From contig DATJNS010000432.1 in assembly GCA_035507915.1 (NCBI GenBank), positions 1 to 14,056 on the forward strand: a DNA stretch of 14,056 nucleotides. Direction: 5' to 3'. A model generated the notes under the pieces. The model was given only the letters and a program-made list of their open reading frames with translations. It searched no databases and was not told the origin of the DNA. Both the position numbers and the translations under genes were made by a program. Every line of letters begins with the position of its first letter. Positions within the stretch are counted from its first letter, which is position 1. Of the stretch, positions 1 to 5,998 are shown in pieces. The stretch comes from JACQAI01 sp035507915. Lineage in GTDB: Bacteria; Pseudomonadota; Alphaproteobacteria; Elsterales; Elsteraceae.

Positions 1-49
1 CATCGCCCGCGCGCCCTCCTGGCATCGACCGGGCCCCGTGTTAGCACGA

Positions 50-65
50 GGGCGCCGGGGCGCCC
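50..65. other. GC-rich hairpin near window start
   Basis: GGGCGCC at 50-56 and GGCGCCC at 59-65 form a perfect inverted repeat with a 2-base spacer. There is no T-run. It could be the end of a transcription unit entering from the left, since a TAG closes the third + frame at 42-44, but no recognisable protein precedes it. Apart from this hairpin I see nothing in 1-139. Confidence 0.3.
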
Positions 66-139
66 AAGGGCGATCCGAACCGCCGGCCGGCCGTCGCGCC
101 GGGTCTGGTCCAGCGACATGAGCACCCGGTGGTCATGTC

Positions 140-568
140 ATGCCCGACAACATGCTGGTGCAGGCGATGGGCATCGCCGCGCCGTCGGCGCCCGTGCTCG
201 ATCCGAACAAGCTGAAGTCGCTCGCGGTCGTGGGGCTGCTCGGGCTCGGCGTCGCAGGCGCGCTGTCGGCGTGCGTCAACCCCAACGGCACCGAGATGAC
301 GCCGGCCCAGAAATTCACCGCCGCGTGCGACGAGTACTACGCCGGCAACGCCGCGCTCGGGCCGCTGATCCAGACCGTGGTCGCCAAGCAGGGCGCGACC
401 GCCGCCAAGGCCTACCAGGCGGCGCAGATCGTGCTCAACGACGCTTGCGTGAAAAATCCCGACGGCAGCTATCTGAACGCGAGCAATCCGACCAATCTCG
501 CGACCCTGCTGCCGCAAGTGCTGGCGGCCGCCGGCCAGCTCGCCGTGCTCTTCATCCCGAGCGCGTGA
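140..568 (+). CDS. Small lipoprotein-like protein, unknown function (cassette 0, gene A0)
   Basis: 142 aa, family not recognised. A hydrophobic stretch at about residues 28-44 ends in a lipobox-like L-S-A-C with Cys45, so the mature protein may be lipid-anchored. However, the 27-residue lead before it is long for a lipoprotein signal. A GTG at codon 19 would give a more conventional signal, but no purine-rich site precedes it. The remainder is Ala-rich and helical with two more Cys (63, 103) and ends in a hydrophobic tail. The ATG start is preceded by a weak GGTGG. The stop overlaps the next gene's GTG (GTGA), so the two are probably translationally coupled. The opening MPDN resembles the MPQD and MPED openings of the A2 and A3 genes further right. 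A prophage or toxin-module accessory protein is possible, but nothing in the sequence decides it. Confidence 0.6.
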   Translation: MPDNMLVQAMGIAAPSAPVLDPNKLKSLAVVGLLGLGVAGALSACVNPNGTEMTPAQKFTAACDEYYAGNAALGPLIQTVVAKQGATAAKAYQAAQIVLNDACVKNPDGSYLNASNPTNLATLLPQVLAAAGQLAVLFIPSA

Positions 569-879
569 GGCGCGCAGTGCGCGGCGGCGTCCTGCGCGTC
601 GCGCCGCTCGCCGCCGTGCTCGCGGCGGCGAGCGCGGCCTACGGCACGGCGCGTCAGCTCGACGACGACCTCGCGCTCGGCGAGGACGTCGTGTGCGGCG
701 TGTGGGGCGCGATCTGGCGGCGGCCGGCGGTGCATGACGCCACCGGCGCGCGCGCCGACGCGCGCGAGGCGGTCGCGCGGTTCTGCTCGGGCGATCCCGC
801 GATCGGCAGCACGCCGATCGCGACGCTCGAGGACCTGTGGGAGAAGGTGCAGCTGCTGCGCGCGGCGTCGACGCCGTGA
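565..879 (+). CDS. Small exported or membrane-anchored protein, unknown function (cassette 0, gene B0)
   Basis: 104 aa from a GTG start that overlaps the A0 stop in a GTGA. The N-terminus (MRRAVRGG...) is basic and followed by an Ala-rich hydrophobic segment at residues 10-26, read as a signal peptide or membrane anchor. The remaining ~78 residues carry two Cys (44 and 74) that could pair in the periplasm, and end in a short amphipathic helix (LEDLWEKVQLL). The first 14 bases around the overlap (564-577) are identical to those at the A2/B2 junction (3411-3424), which ties this gene to the cassette family although the mature parts do not align by eye. An upstream ATG in the same frame (118) would bury the whole A0 gene, so the coupled GTG is preferred. 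No function can be named. Confidence 0.55.
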   Translation: MRRAVRGGVLRVAPLAAVLAAASAAYGTARQLDDDLALGEDVVCGVWGAIWRRPAVHDATGARADAREAVARFCSGDPAIGSTPIATLEDLWEKVQLLRAASTP

Positions 880-987
880 CGCGCCGACCGCTCGCCGTAC
901 CGCCCGCCATCGCATCCCCTCCCATTGCGCGCGGCAGCCGAAGGAGCGAGCGCCTTCGATCGGGGAGAGGAGAAACGCTGTCGGCGC

Positions 988-1010
988 GCCGTCAGCCCTG
1001 ATAGCCGCGG
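988..1010. repeat. 23-bp direct repeat, copy 1
   Basis: It starts GCCGTCAGCC and ends TAGCCGCGG, and is identical at all 23 positions to 6033-6055, where it forms the 3' end and stop codon of the TauD-like gene. A short match, ATCCCCTCCC, precedes both copies (914-923 and 5997-6006). Read on the - strand, this copy still encodes the residues R-G-Y-Q-G-stop. It lies 30 bases before the A1 start codon. Confidence 0.8.
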
Positions 1011-1039
1011 CCGCGCCGCGCCACCAAGGGATCTCCGGC

Positions 1040-1921
1040 ATGTCGTTGCCTTTCTTCAGCACCGAGCTCATCCCGCCGCCCGGCCTGGATGCGACGACCG
1101 GCCTGTGGCCGGTCGAACCGTCCGGGTTGGGCAGCGGCCGGCCGATCGGTCTGCTCGGTCCGACCGACATCACCGGCGGGCAGAGCTGGGACGGCGCGTC
1201 GGGCGGCGCGCAGGACTTCATCGATCGGCTGAGCGCGCTCGCCCAACAGCTCGGCGGATCCGATCCGCTGGCCGAAGGCGACGCTGTGCTCGGCGTTGGC
1301 GCCAACGGCGACGACTTCGTCGCACGACTGACCGCGCTGATGCACCGGCTCGACCCATCGTTCGGCAGTGGTCCGCCGCCGTCGTCGTCGGTCTTCGGGC
1401 CGCCAGGGTCGACGCCTGCCGTCGCGCGGCTCGCGCAACTGTTCCCGTCACCGGCCGGCACGGCGCCGACCGCGACCATGCCGGGGCGGCCGTTGCCGGG
1501 CGCCGGCGGCGGCGCGCTCGGCGGCGTGGGTGCGCCGCAATGGGGTCAACCGGGCTGGCGCCCGTCGCCCGAGCAGGTGCAGGGCCTGCGCGACGCCCTC
1601 GAACGGCTCTGGGCGGCACCCGGCCCGGCGCCGCAGCCTTTCGCCGCGCCACCCCCACCGACCGATCCTGCGACGCTCGACGAGGATCCCGATACGCCGG
1701 ACGACCGGCGGGATGACTTTTCCGATCCCACAACCGCCGAGGCGCGCTCGCGCGGCGGCTGGTCCAAAGGCGAGCGCGGTCGAACCGCGAAGCCGTCGGG
1801 GACCGCTGATCAATACAAGCACATGAAACCCGATCCGAATGATCCCGATAAGGTCATCGTTCCAGAGCCGGGCACCGGCAAGAAAATCAGAAAGCCAAAG
1901 CCTCCGGGATTTGACGAGTGA
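1040..1921 (+). CDS. Putative polymorphic toxin with shared N-terminal tag and short C-terminal tip (gene A1)
   Basis: 293 aa. The ATG at 1040 follows AAGGGA with good spacing. Residues 1-41 resemble A2: an [FY]FS-x-[DE]LI-x-P motif, then AT-x-G, then a P-[IV]-G-[LM]-LGP motif, read as a common trafficking or sorting tag. Amphipathic helices follow at about 57-72, 89-104 and 176-191. The first two are internal repeats (DFIDRLSALAQQL and DFVARLTALMHRL). They are separated by Pro/Gly-rich linkers. The last ~55 residues (239-293) change character to Lys-rich and Pro-rich, with KGERGRTAKPSGT, KHMKPDPNDPDKVI and KPKPPGF. From memory, similar short tails end some Rhs/polymorphic toxins, but I cannot verify this. 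The encoding DNA is visibly richer in A than its surroundings, consistent with an acquired tip. No signal peptide. The stop overlaps the next GTG. The toxin role is inference. Confidence 0.6.
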   Translation: MSLPFFSTELIPPPGLDATTGLWPVEPSGLGSGRPIGLLGPTDITGGQSWDGASGGAQDFIDRLSALAQQLGGSDPLAEGDAVLGVGANGDDFVARLTALMHRLDPSFGSGPPPSSSVFGPPGSTPAVARLAQLFPSPAGTAPTATMPGRPLPGAGGGALGGVGAPQWGQPGWRPSPEQVQGLRDALERLWAAPGPAPQPFAAPPPPTDPATLDEDPDTPDDRRDDFSDPTTAEARSRGGWSKGERGRTAKPSGTADQYKHMKPDPNDPDKVIVPEPGTGKKIRKPKPPGFDE

Positions 1922-2616
1922 AACTAAGAGGAACGAATCCGCGGCAAACATCGTATAGTGGCACCATGCGCAGCTTGACCAAAATCATCGCCAATCACCC
2001 GATGGCGGGAACCTGGGCGTCGATCGGCGACGAGGACAGCACCAGGGAATTCACCGTGAGCGTGTCCCGAAACGGCGATCTGTTCGTCTCGGGCATCGAT
2101 CGCTCCGACGGGGAGGCATTCGTGATCAGCGACGTCGCCTGGGAGGGCAAGGCAGCGCTGCGTTTCGAAGCCCTGATGCCGTCCACCGGCCATCGCACGC
2201 GCAACCTCATGCGGCTGCTGGCGGATGGCGATCTGGTCGAGTTCCAATTGACCTTGTCGCAGCCGTGGCGGCGCTCTCGGCCGAGGCGCGTCGGCGATCA
2301 TCCGTTGGCCGGCGCTTGGGGAGACGACGACACCTATGGCCGTATCGAGGTCCTGGTGAAACCCGTGGCGAGCGGCCTGCTGGTCTCCGGGAGAAGCCGG
2401 CGTTTCGGCGAGCGCCACGTGATCAGCGACGTGCACTGGGACGGCACGACGTTGAGCTTCTCATCCTTGGTGCCTTCGACGGGACAACGTACCCGGCACG
2501 CACTGCACAGCCCGCCCGACGGCGACACGGTGCGGCACGAGTTGACTTTGATCGATCTGTGGCAGCGAAAGGAAGTGGGCGGGCGCGAGGACGATTCCAC
2601 GTCGCGCTCCGCATGA
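1918..2616 (+). CDS. Probable cognate immunity protein with duplicated domain (gene B1)
   Basis: 232 aa from a GTG overlapping the A1 stop. ATG 1966 (giving 216 aa, MRSLTKIIANHP...) is an equally plausible start, better matching the domain boundary. Neither has a strong ribosome site. The protein is two copies of one ~92-residue unit (27-118 and 128-219 in the long form). Each has HP-[ML]-AG-[TA]-W, LFVSG/LLVSG, VISDV-x-W-[ED]-G, [LM][MV]PSTG-x-RTR, and a closing LTL-x-x-[PL]-W. The alternating polar/hydrophobic pattern predicts beta structure. There is no signal peptide, so it should be cytoplasmic, as expected for immunity to a cytoplasm-acting toxin. Position directly after A1 and translational overlap support a toxin-immunity pair. 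The duplication may be a gene fusion of tandem immunity genes. Catalytic function is unlikely, since no catalytic motif is visible. Confidence 0.6.
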   Translation: MKLRGTNPRQTSYSGTMRSLTKIIANHPMAGTWASIGDEDSTREFTVSVSRNGDLFVSGIDRSDGEAFVISDVAWEGKAALRFEALMPSTGHRTRNLMRLLADGDLVEFQLTLSQPWRRSRPRRVGDHPLAGAWGDDDTYGRIEVLVKPVASGLLVSGRSRRFGERHVISDVHWDGTTLSFSSLVPSTGQRTRHALHSPPDGDTVRHELTLIDLWQRKEVGGREDDSTSRSA

Positions 2617-2650
2617 GCTCAGAGCCAAGACCGGCGATTTGACGGCTTGG

Positions 2651-2780
2651 GTGACACGTGGATTGGTCGTTTAAGAGCCTACACCATCGGCTCTCGAGAA
2701 TGCGGCGACGTTGCTCGGACGACCGGTGACGCGAGGCCCGGCCCCGCGTCATCGCGACGATCGAGCGTTTGACGCTCTAG
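2651..2780 (+). pseudogene. Decayed 3' fragment of a B2/B3-type gene
   Basis: Reading from 2651 gives VTRGLVV, a TAA at 2672-2674, then EPTPSALENAATLLGRPVTR. This aligns with VVTEPTVDELADAATLLQRP in B2 and with TEPTLEDLDDVATLLRRPVT in B3. After about 2743 a frameshift is needed, giving RVIATIERLTL and then TAG at 2778-2780, which matches the ALATLDVDI ending of B2. There is no start codon, signal peptide or Cys-containing core, so it is a remnant and not a gene. It sits between the B1 gene and the leader of A2, exactly where a B gene would stand relative to the next A gene. Confidence 0.75.
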
Positions 2781-2798
2781 GCAGCACCGGGCTTTGGC

Positions 2799-2911
2799 GG
2801 AGCGATTGATCGGGGTGCGACGACGACGCGTAGCGCGCCAGGTATGGCGCCGGCGGTCCGTCCCCGTGCCGCCGCCTCAATTCGGCTGCATTTCACCGAT
2901 GGAGTTGCCGC
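2799..2911 (+). repeat. Leader repeat upstream of A2 (paired with 3975-4092)
   Basis: The sequence before A2 is clearly homologous to that before A3. The last ~58 bases before each ATG contain GTGCCGCCGCCTCA and GCTGCATTTCACCGATGGA with few differences. Further upstream, GATTGATCGGGG in A2 corresponds to GATTGAGCGGGG in A3, and both have AGCGCGCCA. The ribosome site is GGAG at 2901-2904 in this copy. It probably carries the shared promoter or leader, but no clear -35/-10 pair stands out. Confidence 0.7.
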
Positions 2912-3415
2912 ATGCCGCAAGATTATTTCAGCTACGACCTGATCCGCCCGATGGCCGCCGGCGCGACGGCGGGAGCCGCGCCGGATAATGCCGGCGTGCC
3001 GGTCGGTATGCTGGGTCCCATGGGCCGCGCGGCGCTCGGCCGGGACGGCGCGCCGAGCGGCCATGACGAGGTCGCCGCGCGGCTGCGCGCGGTCATCGCC
3101 GCGCTCGATGCGCTCGACACGCTCGACGCGCAATACGGCGCGAGCTGGGCTTGGCCGACGGCTGCGGCTCCCCGCGACGACGTCCAGGTCGAGCCGCTGC
3201 CGAACTTCCGCGGCACCATCCCGGGCACCGACATACCGGACGTGGGGCAGCCGGAGGATGCGACCGCGATCCCGAACTATCACGCGCGACCGGACGTCGA
3301 CATGACGATCGAGCGGACGCCTCCGCTCGTGGACCCCGACATGGTGTGGCCCACCATTCCACAGAACCCGTCGCCTTGGGCCCTTCCGTCGTTGCCGCCG
3401 GTGAGAGAAACGTGA
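2912..3415 (+). CDS. Pro/Asp-rich cassette protein with N-terminal tag (gene A2)
   Basis: 167 aa, family not recognised. ATG 2912 follows GGAG with 7-base spacing. Residues 1-36 carry the tag shared with A1 and A3 (DYFSYDLIRPMA, then VPVGMLGP). Residues 50-74 are an amphipathic helix (HDEVAARLRAVIAALDAL). Residues 96-130 (LPNFRGTIPGTDIPDVGQPE, then DATA) are nearly identical to A3, and the tail is Pro-rich. No signal peptide, transmembrane segment or catalytic motif. It looks like an A1-type protein without the Lys-rich tip, so it may be a structural or adaptor partner, or a toxin of unknown class. The stop overlaps the B2 start (GTGA), implying coupled synthesis of a cytoplasmic A and an exported B. 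Confidence 0.6.
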   Translation: MPQDYFSYDLIRPMAAGATAGAAPDNAGVPVGMLGPMGRAALGRDGAPSGHDEVAARLRAVIAALDALDTLDAQYGASWAWPTAAAPRDDVQVEPLPNFRGTIPGTDIPDVGQPEDATAIPNYHARPDVDMTIERTPPLVDPDMVWPTIPQNPSPWALPSLPPVRET

Positions 3416-3894
3416 GGCGCGCAGCGGCCTGGCGCATCCTTGCGATGGTCGGCCTTGCCGGATCGTTGCTCGGTACGCCGACGGCGGCGCACGCCGCGTC
3501 GTCCGAACCGACAGCCTACCGGCTGTCGCTGACCCAGCAAGACGCGCCATCGATGCAACCGCTCGTCATGGTCTGCGCCGAGAATGTGCGCTGTGAAGGG
3601 CGGATGGATCTGCTGATCGACCAGCGGTCGCAACCCGTGACCGTGAAGGCAGTGATCCATGGCGGCGGCTGCATCATCACGTTTGTGCGGGCCGCAATGC
3701 CACTCTTCGTCGGCCTGGAGTGGTACGGCTACGTACCGATCGGGTTTCCCTACCACATCCGCAGGACGCTCGTTGTGACCGAGCCGACGGTGGACGAGCT
3801 CGCGGACGCGGCGACATTGCTCCAGCGTCCGGTGATTCGAACGCCGGTCCGTGCTCTCGCGACGCTCGACGTCGACATCCGGTCGGCTGATTGA
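3412..3894 (+). CDS. Exported three-cysteine cassette protein (gene B2)
   Basis: 160 aa from a GTG overlapping the A2 stop. Residues 1-28 form a clear Sec signal peptide (MRRAAAWRILAMVGLAG..., cleavage expected after AHA). The mature part is beta-rich with Cys55, Cys61 and Cys87 conserved in B3, plus shared blocks QPLVM-x-C, MPLFVG, WYGY, VTEPT, ATLL-x-RPV and LATLDV. A hand alignment from the first YRL onward gives 73 of ~125 positions identical to B3 (about 58%). Family unknown. Genomic position suggests a periplasmic partner, protector or regulator of the A2 product. The odd number of conserved Cys leaves one free or allows intermolecular pairing. Confidence 0.65.
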   Translation: MRRAAAWRILAMVGLAGSLLGTPTAAHAASSEPTAYRLSLTQQDAPSMQPLVMVCAENVRCEGRMDLLIDQRSQPVTVKAVIHGGGCIITFVRAAMPLFVGLEWYGYVPIGFPYHIRRTLVVTEPTVDELADAATLLQRPVIRTPVRALATLDVDIRSAD

Positions 3895-3964
3895 GCCGGT
3901 CGAATTGCTTCGCGAGTCGCCCGGCGATCGTCGCAGCGCTCCCATGGTTCGTCTTTCGCTCGCC

Positions 3965-3987
3965 CTCAATCGCACCGCTCGATTGAG
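3965..3987. other. Stem-loop after B2
   Basis: CTCAATCG (3965-3972) and CGATTGAG (3980-3987) are perfect complements around a 7-base loop. It follows the B2 stop by 70 bases and overlaps the start of the leader repeat before A3. No T-run follows. It may be a weak terminator or a regulatory operator. The corresponding place before A2 retains only the right arm. Confidence 0.4.
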
Positions 3988-4092
3988 CGGGGCGAGGCGC
4001 CGCCGTCGCAGCGCGCCAAGCTCGCGATTGCGTCGGTGGTCCGCCCGTGCCGCCGCCTCATTTTCGCTGCATTTCACCGATGGAATTGCCGC
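3975..4092 (+). repeat. Leader repeat upstream of A3 (paired with 2799-2911)
   Basis: Homologous to the A2 leader. Strong identity over the last ~58 bases before the ATG continues into the first ~40 bases of the coding sequence. The A3 ribosome site is weaker (GGAA in place of GGAG). The repeat shows that A2 and A3 arose by duplication of the leader together with the genes. Confidence 0.7.
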
Positions 4093-4389
4093 ATGCCGGA
4101 AGACTGTTTCGGTTACGACCTGATCCGGCCGATGGCCGGCGCCGCGACGGTGGGAGCCGCGCCGCTGCCGGACTTCCGCGGCACCATCCCCGGCACCGAC
4201 ATACCGGAAGTGGGGCAGCCGGAGGATGCGACCGCCTCGCCGTTCTATCATGCGGAGGGCGACGTCGACACGGCGATCGAACGGCAACCGCCCAATCGGT
4301 ACACGGATCCCGGGATCCGGCGATACACCATCCCCCAGGACCGGGGCCCTTTCGACCCGCCTGCGTTGCCGCCTGATATCGATATATGA
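4093..4389 (+). CDS. Short paralogue of A2 lacking its middle segment (gene A3)
   Basis: 98 aa. ATG 4093 lies at the same place in the leader as the A2 start. Residues 1-24 match A2 residues 1-24 (MPEDCFGYDLIRPMA versus MPQDYFSYDLIRPMA). Residues 25-48 then match A2 residues 96-119 (LPDFRGTIPGTDIPEVGQPE). A2 residues 25-95, including the LGP motif and the amphipathic helix, are absent without loss of frame. The tail is Pro-rich and diverged (…RYTIPQDRGPFDPPALPP). No signal peptide or enzyme motif. Unlike the other A genes, its stop does not overlap the next gene; 60 bases separate them. It is probably a degenerate or minimal family member. Confidence 0.55.
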   Translation: MPEDCFGYDLIRPMAGAATVGAAPLPDFRGTIPGTDIPEVGQPEDATASPFYHAEGDVDTAIERQPPNRYTDPGIRRYTIPQDRGPFDPPALPPDIDI

Positions 4390-4449
4390 CGAGACGCCCA
4401 GACAGAGCTGGTCAAACTTTTGCCAGATTCGAAAGACAATTAACGGAGC

Positions 4450-4953
4450 ATGGCGTCGCGTAGCGGATGGCCCTCGCGGCTTGTCTCGAAATTGCGCATC
4501 ATCGCGATGGTCGGTCTCGCCGGACTGGCGCTCGGCGGAGCGGCGCCGGTGCGCGCCGCACCGCCAGTATCGACGTCCTATCGATTGATACTGACCGTGC
4601 AAGGCTCGTCGTCGATACAGCCGCTCGTCATGGCGTGTACCATCGATACGCGCTGTCGAGGCCGCATCGACCTGCCGATCGACGGGAAGCCGCAGCCCGT
4701 CAGCGTGATTGCCGTCATCTCCCCGGGTCAATGCATCATCACGTTCGCCACGGCGACGATGCCGCTCTTCGTCGGCCCCCAATGGTACGGGTACATCACG
4801 TTCGGGATTTCGCGCCGTGTCCGAGCGACCGTCTCGGTGACCGAGCCGACCCTCGAGGATCTCGATGACGTGGCAACGTTGCTCCGGCGTCCAGTCACGC
4901 GACATCCGGCCGTCCTCGCCACGCTCGACGTCGAGATCCGGCCGGACGACTGA
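4450..4953 (+). CDS. Exported three-cysteine cassette protein (gene B3)
   Basis: 167 aa. The chosen ATG at 4450 has GGAG only one base upstream, too close for an ideal site, so the true start is uncertain. A basic N-terminus (SRLVSKLR) plus a hydrophobic core and a cleavage region near VRA-A give a signal peptide of about 37 residues. The mature protein is a paralogue of B2 with the same three Cys (63, 69, 95) and the QPLVM-x-C, CIITF, MPLFVG, WYGY, VTEPT and LATLDV blocks. It was probably co-transcribed with A3 originally, but the overlap has been lost. It converges on the aminotransferase-like gene on the other strand. Function unknown; a periplasmic location is the main inference. Confidence 0.65.
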   Translation: MASRSGWPSRLVSKLRIIAMVGLAGLALGGAAPVRAAPPVSTSYRLILTVQGSSSIQPLVMACTIDTRCRGRIDLPIDGKPQPVSVIAVISPGQCIITFATATMPLFVGPQWYGYITFGISRRVRATVSVTEPTLEDLDDVATLLRRPVTRHPAVLATLDVEIRPDD

Positions 4954-4989
4954 GTCGGTCGGCAAGCGACGGCGCTCGCCGCGACCGAC
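4954..4989. terminator. Candidate bidirectional terminator between convergent genes
   Basis: The outer arms GTCGGTCG and CGACCGAC and the inner arms GGCAAGCG and CGCTCGCC fold around ACGG into a long stem with one mismatch and a small bulge. It fills nearly all of the 47-base gap between the B3 stop and the aminotransferase stop. It lacks a T-tract, as is common in GC-rich genomes. Confidence 0.5.
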
Positions 4990-5000
4990 GTGCTGGTGCC

Positions 5001-5924
5001 TCACGCCTCGAGCACGTCGGCGCGGTACCAGTCGGCCAGGCGCTGGGTCACCGGGCCGGGCCGGCCGGTGCCGATGACGCGGCCGTCGATGCGGGTGACC
5101 GGCGTGACGCCGCCCAACGTGCCGGTGACGAACGCCTCGTCGGCGGCGTAGGTCTCGGCGAGCGTGAAGTCGAGCTCGCGCACCGTGCCGCCGTGCGCGC
5201 GGTAGACCGCCATCAGCTTGCGGTGCGTGATGCCCTTGAAGTTGTAGCGCCCGGTCGAGGTCCACAGTTCCGCGCCGCGCACGATGAAGAAGTTGGTCGA
5301 GTTGCAGCTCGCGACGAAGCCGTGCGGGTCGAGCATCAGGGCCTCGTCGGCGCCGGCGTTGATCGCCTGGATCAGCGCCTGGATCAGGTTGAGGCGGCTG
5401 TGCGAGTTGAGGCGCAAATCGAACACGTCGGGCGCGCTGCAGCGGAACGTCGAGGTGAACAGCGCCAGGCCGCGCGCCTTGGCGGCCGGGTTGGGCGTCT
5501 TGTACTCGGCGACGATCACGATGGTGGCGCCGCCGATCACGAAGCGCGGGTCCTGGTTGGGCGTCGATTTCCTGCCGCGCGTCACCATCAGGCGGATGTG
5601 CACGCCGTCCGTCATCGCGTTGCGCTCGAGCGTGGCGCGGATCGCGGCGGTGAGCGCCGCGCGGTCGAGCCCGATGTCGAGCGCGATCGCGCGCGCGCCC
5701 TCGTACAGCCGGTCGAGATGCTCGTCGAGCGCGATCAGCTTTCCGCGCACCAGGCGCAGGCCCTCCCACACGCCGTCGCCGAGCACGAAGCCGCTGTCGA
5801 AGATCGACACCACCGCCCGGTCGCGCGGCACGAAGGCGCCGTCGACATAGACGAGCACGCCGTCGTTCCGCGGATCGGCGAGATAGCCCTGGGCGCTGGC
5901 GTTGGATCCGGTCGGTGTCGTCAT
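5001..5924 (-). CDS. Class IV (BCAT-fold) aminotransferase-like protein
   Basis: 307 aa, normal length for PLP-dependent fold-type IV enzymes (branched-chain or D-amino-acid aminotransferases, aminodeoxychorismate lyase). Visible family landmarks are VYVDGAFVPRDRAVVSIFDSGFVLGDGVWEG (split here as residues 25-34 and 35-55), LDEHLDRLYEGA, HIRLMVTRG, GADEALMLDPHGFVASCNST and a C-terminal ADEAFVTGTLGGVTPV. Known members bind PLP by a lysine just before the L-N in the central segment. Here residues 174-179 read S-H-S-R-L-N, with Arg177 where I expect Lys. The enzyme may therefore be inactive as a transaminase or belong to an Arg-bearing subfamily. The start codon has only a weak ribosome site. It is co-oriented with the TauD-like gene but separated from it by a palindrome, so it is probably a separate unit. 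Confidence 0.85.
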   Translation of the reverse strand: MTTPTGSNASAQGYLADPRNDGVLVYVDGAFVPRDRAVVSIFDSGFVLGDGVWEGLRLVRGKLIALDEHLDRLYEGARAIALDIGLDRAALTAAIRATLERNAMTDGVHIRLMVTRGRKSTPNQDPRFVIGGATIVIVAEYKTPNPAAKARGLALFTSTFRCSAPDVFDLRLNSHSRLNLIQALIQAINAGADEALMLDPHGFVASCNSTNFFIVRGAELWTSTGRYNFKGITHRKLMAVYRAHGGTVRELDFTLAETYAADEAFVTGTLGGVTPVTRIDGRVIGTGRPGPVTQRLADWYRADVLEA

Positions 5925-5998
5925 CGGTTCAGTCTAGCCGCCGCACCGCGGGCCGAACAACGACCCGTCGCGTCGCAACGCGCCGCCCGCCGTCAAAT

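Noticed and set aside
118..564. 5' extension of the B0 frame to an ATG at 118
   Set aside because: The extension is Arg-rich and lies wholly over the A0 gene. The GTG at 565 gives a sensible signal-like N-terminus and the same junction as B2.
4409..4424. TGGTCAAACTTTTGCC before B3, a GG-N10-GC match to sigma-54
   Set aside because: Only TGG and TTGC match; the CAC of the -24 box is missing. Such a partial match is expected by chance in this much sequence.
4386..4463. Short frame from an ATGA overlapping the A3 stop, ending at TAG 4461-4463
   Set aside because: 25 codons, no homology to B-type starts, and not in frame with B3. It probably marks where the original overlap was lost.
3280..5769. 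Very long open frame on the - strand through the cassette region and the aminotransferase
   Set aside because: The translation is Arg/His-rich and low-complexity, typical of an antisense frame in GC-rich DNA. It conflicts with + strand paralogous genes whose protein-level conservation is clear.
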